Assembly: GCF_000220395.1 (NCBI RefSeq)
Contig: NW_004087746.1
Coordinates: 124,001 to 188,000 of the forward strand
Direction of reading: 5' to 3'
DNA from: Ichthyophthirius multifiliis
Lineage: Eukaryota > Ciliophora > Oligohymenophorea > Hymenostomatida
DNA: 64,000 nt
Below the pieces are notes generated by a model, which worked only from the letters and a program-made list of their open reading frames with translations, was not told where the DNA came from and searched no databases. Both the position numbers and the translations under genes were made by a program. Below are positions 1 to 14,288 of the stretch, in pieces; position 1 is the first letter of the stretch, and each line of letters begins with the position of its first letter.

Positions 1-105
1 TTTTTTAAATTATTGATAGTTTAAGCTTTATATAAGAAAATATGTAAAAATATAAATATAATAGAATTATATATACATATATATATTTAAATATTAAATA
101 TTTAC

Positions 106-3100
106 TCATTTTTTATTTAAATTTACTAATTTTTAAGTAGAAATCTATAATTTATTTAATTTTTTATTTTTTTTAACAAAATCTAATGCATTAATTGCAT
201 CTTCTTGAATTTTTTTTTAAATAATAATTTAATTTAATAACTCTGAAACTTTAATAAAAAAATTAGTTTTATATAAACTAAGTAAATCTTAAAAACTTTT
301 TAACATTTCAATAACATATCCTAAAGGCATAGAGCTTTATTCATTAATTTTATCTTTCTCAGAAGTTTATTTATTTTTAATATTATCAATATTAATCTTA
401 AACTTTCTCTAATTAATATCAGAATTTTATTTATTATATAATTAAGAAAATATTCCGCCATCATTTTTGTTAGATTATTCAATTTCACTTTCTCCTATAT
501 ATGAAAGAACCAAGATCATGACTTTTTTACTATAAACTTTCATACCGCTAGTATATGTAGGGAAAGTGTTTTTTAATAATTTTTAAGTTTCAGAAATTGT
601 TTTATCTTCTTCATCATTAATATCAAACAATGTAAATAAATTACTTTTTTAAATAAAAATTCAAATAAATATATATTAATATATTTATTTATTTATATAT
701 ATATATTATTATTACAATATATGATGATTAGGATTTAGACTAAGGAATCTAAGTTTTTTATCTATACAACTTGCACATAATTTAAAAGATTAATAAAATT
801 AGACCAGTAATTATTACATAATACGATTTTTAGGTTTTAGGAAAAAATCTCTTGAAATATAAATATCTTTATCTTTTTTAAATACTTTATCGTAATAATT
901 CCATGGACCATTGCCTAATAGACACGGTTATGTTTCATTATTTTTTTGTTTTAGACAAAACCAATTTTCAGCAGAATCTTGAAAAATAAATTTCATAAAA
1001 CTTCCTTTTTAAAAAATAACATCACTTACAGATTTTTCAATACTAAGAATAAGTTTGAAAAATACTTAATTCGGAATTGTTTTATGTCTAAGTAATTTGG
1101 ATAAATTATAAAGAAGAAATCCTTCATATCTTAAAATAGGAGATACATTTACATTGTGGAATACATTAAAAAAAGTTCCATAGCAATCTTAAAAATAATC
1201 AATTTCAAGTTTTTTAATTATCTCCATATTCGAATCTTATAATAAAGCTTTTTTCATAATATAATTTTGATGCAAATTAGCTTTACCTAAATTCGCATAT
1301 TCATTTTTTTCTTAAGAAATTTTTTAATTTTTTAGCTCATTATCTTATTCATCATCTAGCATGTCGTCCTGTAATTATTTTGTGTAATTTTTTATTGCTT
1401 ACTCATCATCTGAGTCTATTAAATCTACTGTGAAATCTATATCAGGAACGTCTTTTTATTATCTATTTTAGTTTTGGGAATTTATAAAATATTTCAAAGG
1501 TCTTATTTTTTGTTTTAATTATTGTATTTCATAGTTTTTTATTTTTATTATATCTTATCTATTTTTTTTTTCTTTTTCTTATGATTTATTTGAATCGAAA
1601 GAATATTCCCCATAATTATTTGATAATTCATCTTTTGATTTCGATTTGGAATTCGTGTTTGATTTTTTTTCGTTTATTCTTAAGATTATTTCTTCGTCTA
1701 TATTAGGGCCATTTAAATAAGATTTCATTTTATTATTTTCTTAATAAACTATATCTTATACTTATTTAGTTTCTTTAATATTATTGTTTTGTTCTTTTTC
1801 ATTATTTTCTTATATAATACTGGGAATTGATTTTTAAAACCCTTCTTCTAATTAATATTATTTTTCATGTTTTTCGTTTATTAATTATTAGTTTTTGTTT
1901 TTTAGTTCTTTTTATTTTTAATATTCCTCAAATTCATTAATTTCTTCAATTTCTGAATAAATTTATTTAATAAAAAATTATTTATTATTATTTAATTATA
2001 TAAAATCTTCATAATAATCTTATTAAGTATTATTAATGAATGTATTTTAAAGTATAACTTCTTAATTATTTTAATTATAGAAAATATCGTTTAGTAAATC
2101 TGAGTAATATAAATTTTATTATTACTAGTATTAAAATTCTTGTTATTATTATTCATTTTCAAAAGCCTATTATTAATGGTTCTATAAACTCTCATTTTCA
2201 TTATTAAAAATATCATCTTCTTCAAATTTGCAATTAGTGCTTTATTTATGAAAAGTAAACTATTTTTATAATGTATGATTTGTACTTTCTGGAAGTTACC
2301 CTTCATCCAATATAATACTGTTTTTATTTGATACATTATCTAAATTACTTAATATAATTTAGTATTCTTTTATTCCTTTTTGCATTGAATTATCTTAAGA
2401 GTTATTTTTTATTTCTTTTTAGTTTTATTCTTCTTCGTTTTCTTAATTGTCTACTTCTTAGTTTAAATTATTCTAATAATTATTTAATTCGGCTTAAATT
2501 TTAATTTATTCCCGATTTTCAATATCCTTTATTGTTTTATCTACAACTGTAAATACTTCCCAAACAATTCCTTTAATTAAAGAAATTAAAACTAATTAAA
2601 TAATCATATGAAAAGAATCAAAATAGAAAACACTTAAAGTAAAATTATCAAATTTGTAAGCATAATCATATACAAATGAACCCCAATTAGCTTCTATCAT
2701 AACTTAGAAAAGTATTAACATTGCATTTCCGAAATTATTAAAATCAATATAATTATTTTAATCATATGGAGAATTTAATCTATATGAATTTAATTTAGTA
2801 TTGAAAATATTTACTCCAATAAGCGCATAAATATAAAATATAATTAATAAAATGGGAATTAATTTTGATACTTATTTTAAAATATTAAAATTAAAAAAAA
2901 AAATATATAAATAATATTAATAATATTAATAATAATTAATAATAATAATAATAATAATATTAATAAAAATTTATTTATAATTTATTTATAGTTAATTTAT
3001 AATTATTGTTATTTTGTATTATTGTTATAATATTTTTTTTATTTTATTTTTTACTTATTGGAATACACATAAAAATTCTTTATATTAAAATCTTTACTTA

Positions 3101-5518
3101 ATTTAAAGTATCTATCCCTTAAGAAATTACATTTATTATTTTCATAGTTTTAATTGCTCTAAAAACTTTAAAAATTCTGTTTAGTTTTGTTAATCTTAAA
3201 AGTTTTGTCGTACGCAAAGACTTAGCACTTCTTAAAATATCTAATACAGAGTTCAAAATACTTCCAAAAAGTGATAAAAGAACCATTGATATATCAAATA
3301 TATTCCAAAAATCCTCAAAGTATTTTTCTATTCCTAAGCCTATTATTTTAACAATAACCTCAGTAATATAAGCATAATTAAAGATCCAATCCCATTATTC
3401 TAATTTATCAATAGTTTCTTAATCTGTTAAAGCACTTTAAACAAAAATTATAATACAATTTGCTAGCAATATTAAAATCATAAAAACTTCAAAATATGTA
3501 CTTTTGGCTATTTTTTTAAATGCCATTTTCTTATTTATAAATGCACGGAAATTTTCCCATAATTTCAAATCTGAAAATAAAGGTATATGAAAATTAGGAT
3601 TTCTTTCTAAAACATCAACTAGTCCAAAAAATTCATTTAAAGAAATTGATTTAGAATCATTCATATCAATATGTAAGTATAAACTCTTTATTCTTTTAAT
3701 ATATCTTTTCTTGTTTTTATACACTTAAGACATAAATTATCTAAAAATATTATAATCTATCGATTTATTACTATCATTAATAATATTATTTTTGTTTGTT
3801 TAAAAAAAAAAATTACTCATTAAAATCTAAGCATACAAAACATGCTAAAAGTGCTTCTTTTTGTTTTATTCTGTCCATTATAACTAACTTACTTCTTTAA
3901 TTCTATAGATTATAAATATTAAATTATAAGAAGATTATATATTACTCTAAATGCTTCAAATACTACAGCAACAGGTATTGGAATGAAAATAAATAAATAT
4001 AATAAAATATAAGACATAAAATACAAGAGATAATATTCTGATTATTCTAAATTTTTATTTTATTTAATTTTTATTTTTTTATGAAATAAAATACAATATG
4101 CAGGCATTAAACAATCAGGATATCCATCAAAAGTAATTAAAATATAAAGAATATTAGAAGCAGTAAATATATTGTTAAAATTACTCTATACATATATAAT
4201 TTTATTAAATATATAAAATAAATTTGAATTGTATATATATATATTACTGCATATTCATCGTATTATACCTGACCATCTAAATCGCCAATAAATTTCCATC
4301 CAATTAAGGCAAAGAAAAGCGTCATAAATAAATAAAATAAAAATAATTGTAAAATTTCTTTTAAAGATTAAGATATACTTTTAAATGTTCTTCTTAATTC
4401 TTTAGAATAAAACAATACTAAAACTAAACATAAAATTTTTTATAAGAAACATATTTATGTATAATATAAAAAAAATAAAAACATGGTCGAATATAAATTC
4501 CAAATCTCAAACTTTAAAAAGGAAAACTAGATATATAATAAATAACATCAGCTAAAATAATAGTCAGTATAGTAAACTTTAAAATATATTTTCGATTTTT
4601 AAGAATTGTTTCAATAAAAGTATGATGCTTATCAAATAACTTATGAATAGTTTCAATAATAACATCAAAATAAAAAAGAATAAGCAATACAATTTCATAA
4701 TATTCAGTACTTAATTACTAACGCAAAGTACTTTCATATTAATCTTCAAAGAAAGACAACATGGGATAAATGAAAGCAATAATAAATAAAAAATCGTTCC
4801 ATAAAATATTTGTTTACCAATGATATAAAAATATAATAAAAGGGTAATCTGATGTCTCAATATCATGTCTTAAAAATCTTAAATATATTGCATCTTGTAA
4901 ATGACGAGTTGCTTTATTCATTTTTTGAGAATTATCTAGTCTATTAAGAGTGATAAAAAGGGCTTTCATTTTATTTTGTTTTAAAAGTTCCTCTTCTAGT
5001 TTTTTTTGTTCATCTTTTTTTTATTTATTTTTCTTGTTTTTTTTCTAAAAAATTCCTAAAAATCCTCCTCTAAAAATTCCTTTTATTCTTATATTATTTT
5101 TTTAATTGTTATTGTTAGTTTTTTTTTTTAATATATCAATTTTTTTTTAATATGAATATTAATTATTCATTTCATTTTAAGTAAAACATAATTTATTGTC
5201 TATTTTACCTATATTTTATAAATTTTAATTTCGAAAGTTCTCCCTTACTAAAGGACTAAAATTATCACTCTGCATATTAATATATTAGTCAATTGATTTT
5301 TTTTTAGAATCAATTCTTATTTAATTTGATTTTTTCATATTACTTTAGTTTGATGAATTTATTGGGTAAATTGAAAATTAATCGGTAAATGTGTCCTAAT
5401 TTTTATTTCTTAAATTTCGGATGTTTATTTATTATTAAAATGTGTTTTCAAATTGATATATTTGATAGTTAGAATTATCTGATATTTTTAATTCATTATT
5501 TTTATTGTTAATTTTCAT
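106..5518 (-). CDS. Two-pore (TPC1-type) voltage-gated cation channel with linker EF-hands
   Basis: A membrane channel with two six-helix repeats. The N-terminal repeat reads KATRHLQDAIYLRFLRHDIE before its first membrane segments; its pore region contains ITFDGYPDCLMPAY, as in two-pore channel repeat I. The linker carries two EF-hand-like loops (DFNDNKSIDYNIF and DMNDSKSISLNEF), the arrangement of plant and protist TPC1. Repeat II has an S4 with regularly spaced charges (LRTTKLLRLTKLNRIFKVFR) and a pore segment ending in EANWGSF. A Q/E/N-rich cytosolic tail of several hundred residues follows, which is long for the family. Introns seen at 644-715, 2871-3054 and 3771-3816, plus several others in repeat I. 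The start is the first ATG of the open frame; the TGA stop is at 106-108. The tail could in principle be a separate gene, but the frame is continuous from the pore through one short intron. Confidence 0.75.
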
Positions 5519-5950
5519 TGTTTTATTACAATTTTAAAAACACTAAATTTTAAACACTTAATTTTTTATTTTTTTTAAAAAAAAACACATATATATTCAA
5601 ATATGATATATTAAATAGAATAATAATAATTTAATTTAAATTTATTAAGAAAAATCTTACTTAATACATAATATAATAATGGATTTATTAAAAAAAAGTA
5701 TTTCTTTTAAAGATTATGTTTTAAATCATTTAAAAATAATAATATAAATTTATATAAAATATGAAAATAGTAAAAGATTGTAAATTAAATATATATTCTT
5801 TATACATTTGCTTTATATTTAAATTTGTTTTATTCTTTAATAAAAAAAATAATATTTATCATTAAATTTATTTAATTGATTTAATATAAAAAGTAAAGAT
5901 TGCTTATTATAAAATATATTAATAAAATAATATAATGCCAAAGTTAAAAT
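5519..5950. other. Intergenic, no gene seen
   Basis: AT-rich sequence between two minus-strand genes. No open frame with coding-like amino-acid composition was found; it presumably holds the upstream region of the channel gene and the 3' end of the next gene. Confidence 0.5.
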
Positions 5951-6844
5951 TCATATAATATTTTTATATAGTTTTACATATTCATTTAAGTCTTCATCGT
6001 CTTCATTATTATATGAATATTTTTTTATAAAATCAGAGTTTTCAGTTTTAAAAGTATTATTATATAGAGTATTTAAATATGGTTATTTATTAGATCCCAT
6101 TTTTTACCAATTTAAGCAACTTTTAATAAAATACTTTGATTTTTAATAAAAATTATAAGAACTAGATTAAAAGTTATTATTGTTATTTTAAAATTTATAA
6201 CTACTTTTGTAAAATCTTTTCTTTAAATCAGGTTTTATTTTATTAAAATCATCATTTTAAAAATCTTTTAAAGATTAAAAATTTAAATGCTAAAGCATGT
6301 CTTAATATTTATATATATTTTAAACTTTTTACTAGCATATAATTTTATCGTGTTAAAACTAAGTAAAAAATATGTTATTTTTCAAATCGTCTTAGCTTTT
6401 ACTAATTAAATATCTATTATTTGTATATTTATTTATTATTTTTCTTGTGTTAACTAAAGGTATTTTTTATAAATCTTATTTTGATTCTCCTTATTCTTTT
6501 TTTATATTTATTTAAGTAGATACTATTCCTTTTCTAAAGAAAATTTCATTTTATTTTTGTAATATTTATTTTGATATTTCATCTTATAATTTATATTTGC
6601 GTAAACTTATTTAAAAATTATTTTTATTTAAATGTTCTTTTAAATCTCTATCTTTTCTTTAATCTATTATATATAAATTATTTGATTAATCATATAAAGC
6701 TTTTAATTAGCAACTTTTATCATTTATTGCTTTTATATTTTTTATACGATTTTATTATTAAGCTATATTTATTCCAAACTAATATTTCTTTTTTTATATA
6801 TCTAATATTGGATCTCTATAATTTTATATATGTTACTATTTCAT
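5951..6844 (-). CDS. Unrecognised 297-residue protein
   Basis: A single uninterrupted frame under the ciliate code, from ATG at 6844 to TGA at 5951-5953. The composition is coding-like (many D, E, K and S codons, not just I/N/K/Y). It begins MKQQHIQNYRDPILDIQKK and is basic and hydrophilic through the middle (DRDLKEHLNK), without membrane segments or recognisable catalytic motifs. The C-terminus is acidic (NNEDDEDLNEYVKLYKNII). I do not recognise the family. The absence of introns over nearly 900 bases is unusual beside its neighbours. It lies in tandem with the upstream half of the channel gene, with about 430 bases between them, and is divergent from the next gene, whose start lies 283 bases away; the two could share an upstream control region. 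Confidence 0.6.
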
Positions 6845-7127
6845 TTTTTTTTTTTTTTTTTTAAAAAAAAAGAATATTTATAATTTAATTGTTAAAACAA
6901 AAATATTTACCTTGAAATATGGTTTGATTAAAAATATAAAATTTATATTTGGAATTAATAAAGAAGAATTTATTTTATAATGATTTTTTATATATATACT
7001 ATTTTTATTTATTAAAAAAATAATATTTTAATATATTTATATTTTTCAATTTAGCTTATTAAAAAAAAAAAAAATATTTAAAAATATAATTTATTTTAGA
7101 TATTATAAATTAATTAAAATATATTAT

Positions 7128-9484
7128 ATGAAAATAGAAGTCATTCCAATATATAATTATAAAATAGATGGTGCTACATCAACATTATTAATTTTTGATT
7201 AAGATATACATATTTTATTAGATTGTGGATTAAATCAAAAAATGGATTTTACAAATTACTAGAAAAATATACATTTATTAAAAAATATAGATTTAATACT
7301 ATTGTCTCATTCTGGATCTGAATTTACAGGAGCACTTCCATTTATATTAAGTAATTAGCAAATTTAATAATAAGGAAAGAGTATATAAATATACACAACA
7401 ACTCCAATAATAAAATTAGGATTAATAAATTCATTTAATTAATTTTTAAATGCCTCATATTTTTCTAACAATTAAGATATAATCTAATAAAGTGAATAAA
7501 TATTTAAAAAATTCTATACAACTTTCGATAGATGTTAAGATATAAAATTTTTCTAAAAAAAAGTAGTACGTATAAAATAAAAAGACCTAATAATAAGCCC
7601 TATTGGTATAGGAAATAGTTTAGGGGCTTGTGCATGGAAAATAAACATAAAATTAATAAATGTATTATATATGATATAATATAATCATTTAAATGAATGT
7701 CATTTAGATGGTTTGGAAATTAAAAAAATCATTAAATCTAGAATTGATGTTTTAATTATTGAAGATCATCTTATTTAAAACTCTTAATAATAATATGTTA
7801 TTTCTAATAAAGCAAATCTTTAAAATCTCAAAGATACACTTTTAAATTCCATTGAAAATTGTATACTAAATAATTCTATACTTGTTATTTCTTCTTATCC
7901 TAATGAAAGAGTTATTGAAATTATATTAATTTTATGGCAATTATGGAATGAATAAAAGTAATTGCTTTTTTTTTTATATTTTTTTTTATTTTATATATAT
8001 ATTTTAAGATAATCTTTTTAAATTAAAAATTGTAAAGATATTATTAATGAATTTGATGAAAGTTAGTATGTTAAAATTACTTTCTTTCATAATTATAAAA
8101 AGTATCTTGATCTAATTGGTAATTAAATTGAATTTATGAAAAATGAAATAGCTGATATACTTCATAATCCTGAAAGTAATCCTCTTTAAGTTGAAGAATT
8201 TATTGTTCGATAAAATATTTTTGCTGATTAAAAACCAATAAAAGGTACAAAAATTATTTTAACAACTTACAATTGTTTATTTTAGCCTTAAATGTATAAT
8301 TATTTAACCAAAGAGTTTTCTTAAAATGACAAAAATAATCTGTTATTAATAGGTTTTATAATAAAAAAAAATATAAATATTATCATTTTTTTTTTAAAAA
8401 AAAGGAAAACCTCAATAAGAGGTAAAAGAAATATCATATTGGTTATAAAATAATTATAAAGGAGAAGTAAAACTATAGAAATATAATGTATAAAATTTAA
8501 CACAATAAATATTCAAATAATTAACATAAGAGGAGAAATAATAAATATAAGAAGATTAATCTAATTTTGATACCAAAACTACAGCTTCTACTACAAACTA
8601 TAATGATAATGAAGAACGTAAAAATGATTTTGATATCGATATTTTGAATATAAATAACAACAATAGTCAGTAAGAATAATTACTGTTTTGTTAACAAGGA
8701 GAATTTGTAAAGTTTTTCAGAAAATAAATTAAATATAAGTAAAGTGATTATGGAGAAGAATTAAGTCACGAGCAATATGATTATTTTAAAAAAATATATA
8801 AGAAAAAAGAGCTTGTGTTTATTTAATCTTATAAAACTCCAGAATAAATTGCTTCTTAATAATTTTCTAGTATTGAAGAAGTTGATTATAGTTAATATAA
8901 ATTTATTAATTATTTTAATTTTAATGCTAATATTAGTGTTTATAATTTAGTTAGTGTCTCAGATTAAAAATCTATAAATAATATTATTATGTTAATTAAT
9001 CCTAAACATTGTTTTTATGTATTTATATATATAAATATAATTTATATTTAAATTAAAAAAGATTAATTAAGAAAATTAAATTGATTAATAAAATTTCGAA
9101 ATTCAAATTGATAATAAAAGTTTGGATATTTTTAATATTGAAAATCGAATTTAAATGAATAATAAATCTTAGGGTAAAAGATTTAAAGGGACACTAGTTA
9201 TGAATTATAATGAAGTTAGTGAAAATAAAGTTAATTTATTCCTTGATTTAGAATATAATCATAAGAATACTAACCATGAATATTATGGAGAATATCCGAT
9301 TGAAAAATTACTTGAATTTCTTTAAAAATAAGGGTTCACCTTTACAGTTACTTGGGGTGGTATAAATTATTAGGATAAAATAATTATCAAAAAAACCAAT
9401 TAATATTTTTATTTGGAAGGTGTTAGATGCAAAGAATATTATGAAATTAGAAAATTAATTTATGATTTTTTATAAAATTCTTGA
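7128..9484 (+). CDS. CPSF2: CPSF100-like subunit of the mRNA 3'-end cleavage and polyadenylation complex
   Basis: The N-terminus aligns by eye along its length with the metallo-beta-lactamase part of CPSF100: LLIFDQDIHILLDCGLNQ, then LILLSHSGSEFTGALP, then IYTTTPIIKLG, then ISPIGIGNSLGACAWKI and NHLNECHLDG. Where the nuclease CPSF73 has an HxHxDH metal site, this protein has SHSGSEFTG, as expected for the non-catalytic CPSF100 partner. The C-terminal part ends VTWGGINYQDKIIIKK, similar to the end of the family. Introns lie at about 7959-8007, 8354-8402 and 9020-9061. The roughly 735-residue length is close to that of animal CPSF100. Role (from family knowledge): scaffold paired with CPSF73 in pre-mRNA 3'-end processing in the nucleus. 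Confidence 0.85.
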
Positions 9485-9772
9485 ACTTTTTTTTAAATGT
9501 ATTTTAGATATTTTTCTTTTATTATAAGTTTTTTTTGTTTTTACATATTTAAAATAAAATATTTTTATATTAGTGCTTGTGTTAAATAATAAAATTATTA
9601 AATTATTTGATATAAAATTCATATAAATTAATATATAAGTATTTTTTAGTTAATATAAATTTTATTATATTAAATAGTAACTAAATTAAAATTATATTAA
9701 TAATGCAAAAAACATATTTTTAAATGAAACTAAATCATAATAAAAGTATATTTGTAATAATTTGAAAAAAAT

Positions 9773-10606
9773 ATGAAATTCAAAAATAACATTCAAATGT
9801 TAGAAAATACTTTATTGAAGAATTATAAGAAATGTAAATAATAAATAAAATATATATAATAATAAATTAAACACAAAATGTTTTTAATATAAGAGATAAA
9901 TATTTAATTTAAATAATTTTATAAAGTGAGCATTTAAAAAATGTAGAATTTTTATATTTTAGATAGTAAAATAATAAAATAATTGACGATAATTCAAAAA
10001 AAAAATATAAGTATTTATAAGAATTTGTTATATATAAACTTAATTTAACAATAAAACCAATTTGAAAGTGTTAAAGCAGACACTTATATTTAATTTTAAA
10101 TATAAAAAAAGATAAAAAATAAAATATTTATGATAAGGAATAGGAAACTCTAAAAAAATAAAAGGAATATTCCAAAATCTATTTCCCTAGACCTATATTT
10201 AAATTCACTTAAAAAATATAAAATCTTTCTAAATAAAAATTATTTAGGAATGCTTAAAACTTTATATAATATTAATTATGATATTTTTAACACTAAAGTT
10301 TATACAGAAGTTCATGATATTTCTTCGAGAAATTTTCGTGTCAATTAAGCTTAGTTCTTGAATAATAGAATAAAAGGTTTTAAATTGAAAAAAAAAATTT
10401 ATTAAAATTAATTAAGTATTTTTTAAAATATTATATAAAAAACTAATTCTATTAAAAACTATAAGATTTAATTTTATATCTAATCTGAAAATCATTATAT
10501 TAAAAAATAAATAGTCTTTTAAAATTTAGTTTTTAATATAAATTAAATGTCATAAAAATTTCTTATTGTTTTAGATAAAAAAAAAATCTAAGAATTTATA
10601 TAATGA
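9773..10606 (+). CDS. Unrecognised basic, Q-rich protein
   Basis: An uninterrupted 278-codon frame from ATG at 9773 to TGA at 10604-10606. The N-terminal part is helical and Q/K/I-rich (MKFKNNIQMLENTLLKNYKK). The middle has a more varied composition (SISLDLYLNSLKKYKIFLNK, then YTEVHDISSRNFRVNQ), which argues that it is real. No membrane segment and no domain that I recognise. In this AT-rich genome with only TGA as stop, random frames of about 70 codons are common, but 278 is well beyond that. The gene may continue beyond 10606: coding-like pieces in other frames follow to about 11140. It starts about 290 bases after the CPSF100 stop on the same strand. Confidence 0.5.
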
Positions 10607-11351
10607 GTATTTTATATATAATTAAAAATAATAAATAAAATAAAAAAATTAATATATAATAATAATATAAAATTATCATTAATTAAATTAAAAATTTCCA
10701 ATAAATTTTAAATTTTCTTTTTGGATAATAAGAAATATAGCAAATTTTTAATAGTTTTTAGAAATAAATCGAATTAATAATAGTAGACAAAAGCATAAAA
10801 ACATACCAATGAAATTTTAGCTTTAAAAATAATTAATAAATAGAATTATTTTTTAAAAATATAAGTAAAAATAAATAAAGTAATTTGATTAATGATAGTT
10901 TATACAATAAATTAAAAAAATTATATTAGAAAATTATTATGTATATAGTTAGTAGTTTGAGTAATTAAAATATTATTAAAGGCAAAAAAATATTAAATTA
11001 ATTAAAACTCTGATAAATATCCTGTTTATAATAATGAAACTATTTTTAATATTTTTGTGAATAAATCAGGATAAAAATAAAATAAAAAAGAATTGAAAAT
11101 TAATAATATAATTTATAGTGTTAATATATTTATATGTGTTATATATTGAAATATTAATTATATTATTAGATTTTTTCTTATATATTTTATTATATATATT
11201 ATTTATAAATATATAGGCTTAATTATTAATAAATAATATATAATAATAATTTTATTATAATATATTTTTTAATTAAATATATTATTTTTTCTTTTTTTAA
11301 AAATTTTATAATAATTTCTCATTTTTTTATTACGATAAAAAATATTCATAA

Positions 11352-11399
<48 letters not shown>

Positions 11400-11672
11400 A
11401 TTTTTGAATTTGTATTTTTATAGTAATTTTTAAAATTATTATTACTATGTACAAAATATTTATATAATTTATTAAAATTAAAATAGTTGTTTTAAATTCA
11501 TATAATATTAGAAATGTATTATTATATAAATGATATAATTTAAATTGTATAAGTAATAAAAAAAAAATATATATTTTTATAATATTATTTAGTTAAAAAT
11601 ATATATATAATTCTTTCAACTTTAATTATAATAATTATAAACTAAATATATTTATATAAAATCAATAATTTA
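10607..11672. other. Coding-like fragments then AT-rich spacer
   Basis: Between about 10680 and 11140 the plus strand has short pieces of coding-like frame in more than one phase, such as FRNKSNQQQQTKAQKHTNEI near 10760 and SDKYPVYNNETIFNIFVNKS near 11016. GT...AG pairs are available to join them, but I could not settle one model. They may be 3' exons of the gene before or a small separate gene. From about 11140 to 11672 I see only AT-rich sequence, with an alternating AT tract near 11360-11400. Confidence 0.3.
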
Positions 11673-14288
11673 ATGTAAATGAATTAAGCTAGTTAAAAAA
11701 TAGTATATAAAGCAGATTAAGATTTATAAGAAGAAGAATAATAAAATAAATAAATAGCAGATTGGAAAACTACTAAAAATCACAGAAACAAATACATGGT
11801 AGTAAATAAATTAGAAAATAAATAATATAGTTTGAATTGTAATATTTCTGAATTTGAATAATATGGAATAGAATTAAGGCTTTTCTTTGAATTTTTAAAA
11901 TATTCAATAATAGCGTTTTTTGTAATGTCAATTATTTCAATTCCTTCTTTAGTAAAAATTTTTAATTAAAGTGATAATGATCCTTATTTTGAAATTAGTA
12001 TATTTTCAAAATTCTCTTTATCAAATCAGCCTTTTTTAATATTAGAAAATATACCCGAATAATCTACTGAATAAGAGAAATAGTAAATAATTTAAATAAA
12101 TAAGTAATAAGCAAATATTTATGTATAGGAATCTGTAAAAAAATATAAAAAAAATATTTATTTTTTATTAAAAAAGCACATTAGATTACTTTGGGCAGCC
12201 ATACCAGATATTATTAATTGCTTTTTCTTTTTTTTCTTTATTTACTTTTTAAGATTTAAAAGAAAATAAATTTATAGTAAAAGAAAGCATGCCTAACCTT
12301 CTGATTATGCTATTGAAATCACTGGTTTTCCTAAATTTATAAACTAAGAATATATTATTCATGAACATTTTTAAAAAAACCTTAATGTTGATGTATTTGA
12401 ATGCTATTTAGTTAGAAAATACTTTTCTTTTTTAACTTTATATAAATAGAAATAATTAATATATGATAAGATAAAAGCCAAAAAGTAAAAATTAAAATAA
12501 AAGAATGAGAAAGAAAGCTAAAAATTAAATAAATTAATAGAAAAACAGCAAAAAATAAAAACTGAATTATAAAATAAATATTCTTTAATTACTAATAAAA
12601 AATAAATGTTTTAATCAAAAAAAGCATTTCTTATAATTGACAAACATTCTTAGAAATAAATGTTAAAAAATGAATATAAAAAGCAATGGAATTTCTATTT
12701 TTGTAATAATTATTCAGATAATTTCAAATTATTTGGATAATATCCTCTTAAGATAAATTTTAAACCAGATGAACCTTCAAATATACTCTGGGAAAATATA
12801 GAAGTTTCAAAAAGTAATTTTTATTTTTATTTTTAAACAAAAAAATTATATAAAAAAAAAAGCAAATTAATTAGGTAGAAATTTTATTAGTACATTAACT
12901 TCAATATTATTAATGTTTTGCACTTTTGGAATTATTTTAATTGCAAATATAGCTTAACCATAAAAAAAATATAATTGTAAATAAATTTTAAATATGACCA
13001 AAGAATGTTAATGTTAGAATTATAGTTACTCAAATATAATGGAAAATAATCAAATAAAAGAAATGTGCTATGATATTCTTGTATAATATTACACTGTTTA
13101 AGCTTTAAATATCATTATGGGAATTATTATTTGGGTAATTAACCTTGTAAATTAAATAATTATTATTAAATTAGTTAAATTCAATAAATATAAAACAGTA
13201 ACTAAAGAAACTACTTTAACTTTAATAAAAATATTTCTTTCTTTCTTTATTAATACTTCTATTATACCTTTATTAGTTAATATTTATTTATTTTTAAAAA
13301 ATATTAATTTTTTATAATAAAGTCTTAAGCCAATATTTTTGGTATTATACCTAGTATATATGTATCATATTTTATACCTCCTTTAAAATAAGTATAAGAA
13401 GATAAAAAAGATTAGTTCTCAATAGATTTTGATAGAAAATGGTATGATTTGGTTGGTTTTAAAATAATATGTACAGTTTTAATTTCCTTAATAGTATCAA
13501 TTATCAAAAATATACTTTTATTGCCTATATTTAAATGTTTAAATACTCTTAAAGTCTATTTCGTAACGATAAAAAGTAGTCAAAAAGAAGCAAATGAGAA
13601 AATAATAGACCAAAATTTTTATATAATATTATATTATGCACAATCTTTAAATATAATATTTACATGTTTGTTTTACTCTTCAGGTATGCCTATTTTATTA
13701 TTAATAGGTGGTTTAAATCTTTTAGTATAATATTGGTTTTGTAAATACACAATTTTGAGAATTTGTAAATATCCTCCTATTTATGATAAAAGTTTAAGTA
13801 GAAGTGTATTTAATATAGTTCCTTTTGCTCTTTTTTTCCATTTATGTATTGGAATTTACATGTATAGTTAGCCCTAAATATTTCCTTAAAATATAGAAGA
13901 CTTGAATCTAAATAAAGAATATTAATTGGAAGATCAAGAAAATAATATTAAAAATAGAGCATTTAAGTTGATTTATTTATTTATTATTCTTTTTATTATA
14001 CTTGGCTTAGATTTATTGAATAGAATTTTTTTTAGCCCATGGATTTTTTCTAAGTTGTTTTTTAGAGCAAAAAATAATGTTTTTAATTATAAACCCTATT
14101 AGGATTTTTATTAAAAAATATCTGGACATATGCTATAAACTTATAATATTAAATCTAATTTAAAATATAAAAGTATTGTTTAAACGATTGAAAATCATAT
14201 TAATGGAGATAATTTTGAAGAAAATTATGATGAACAAAAATAAGACAATATTAATTTTGAAAATATAAATATAAATTTATAAAATTGA
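11673..14288 (+). CDS. OSCA/TMEM63 (CSC1-like) mechanosensitive or osmosensitive cation channel
   Basis: A polytopic membrane protein of about 840 residues. Family signatures in order: a first membrane helix; PSDYAIEITGFPKFI; a long cytosolic K/Q-rich loop; DEPSNILWENI, the conserved APxPxDIxWENL-type motif; then FINTSIIPLL followed by the pore-side segment FDRKWYDLVGFKI; and SSGMPILLLIGGLN with the helix leading to PPIYDKSLSRS. Introns seen at about 12815-12860 and 13276-13322; using the second restores a continuous family match. Two in-frame ATGs (11673 and 11679) are possible starts. Family role: OSCA/TMEM63 proteins are stretch- or osmotically gated cation channels in the plasma or endolysosomal membranes. 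The C-terminal acidic tail (NGDNFEENYDEQKQDN) is unremarkable. Confidence 0.8.

Noticed and set aside
11269-11454. Minus-strand frame with IYIYIY repeats
   Set aside because: It translates an alternating AT tract in a spacer.
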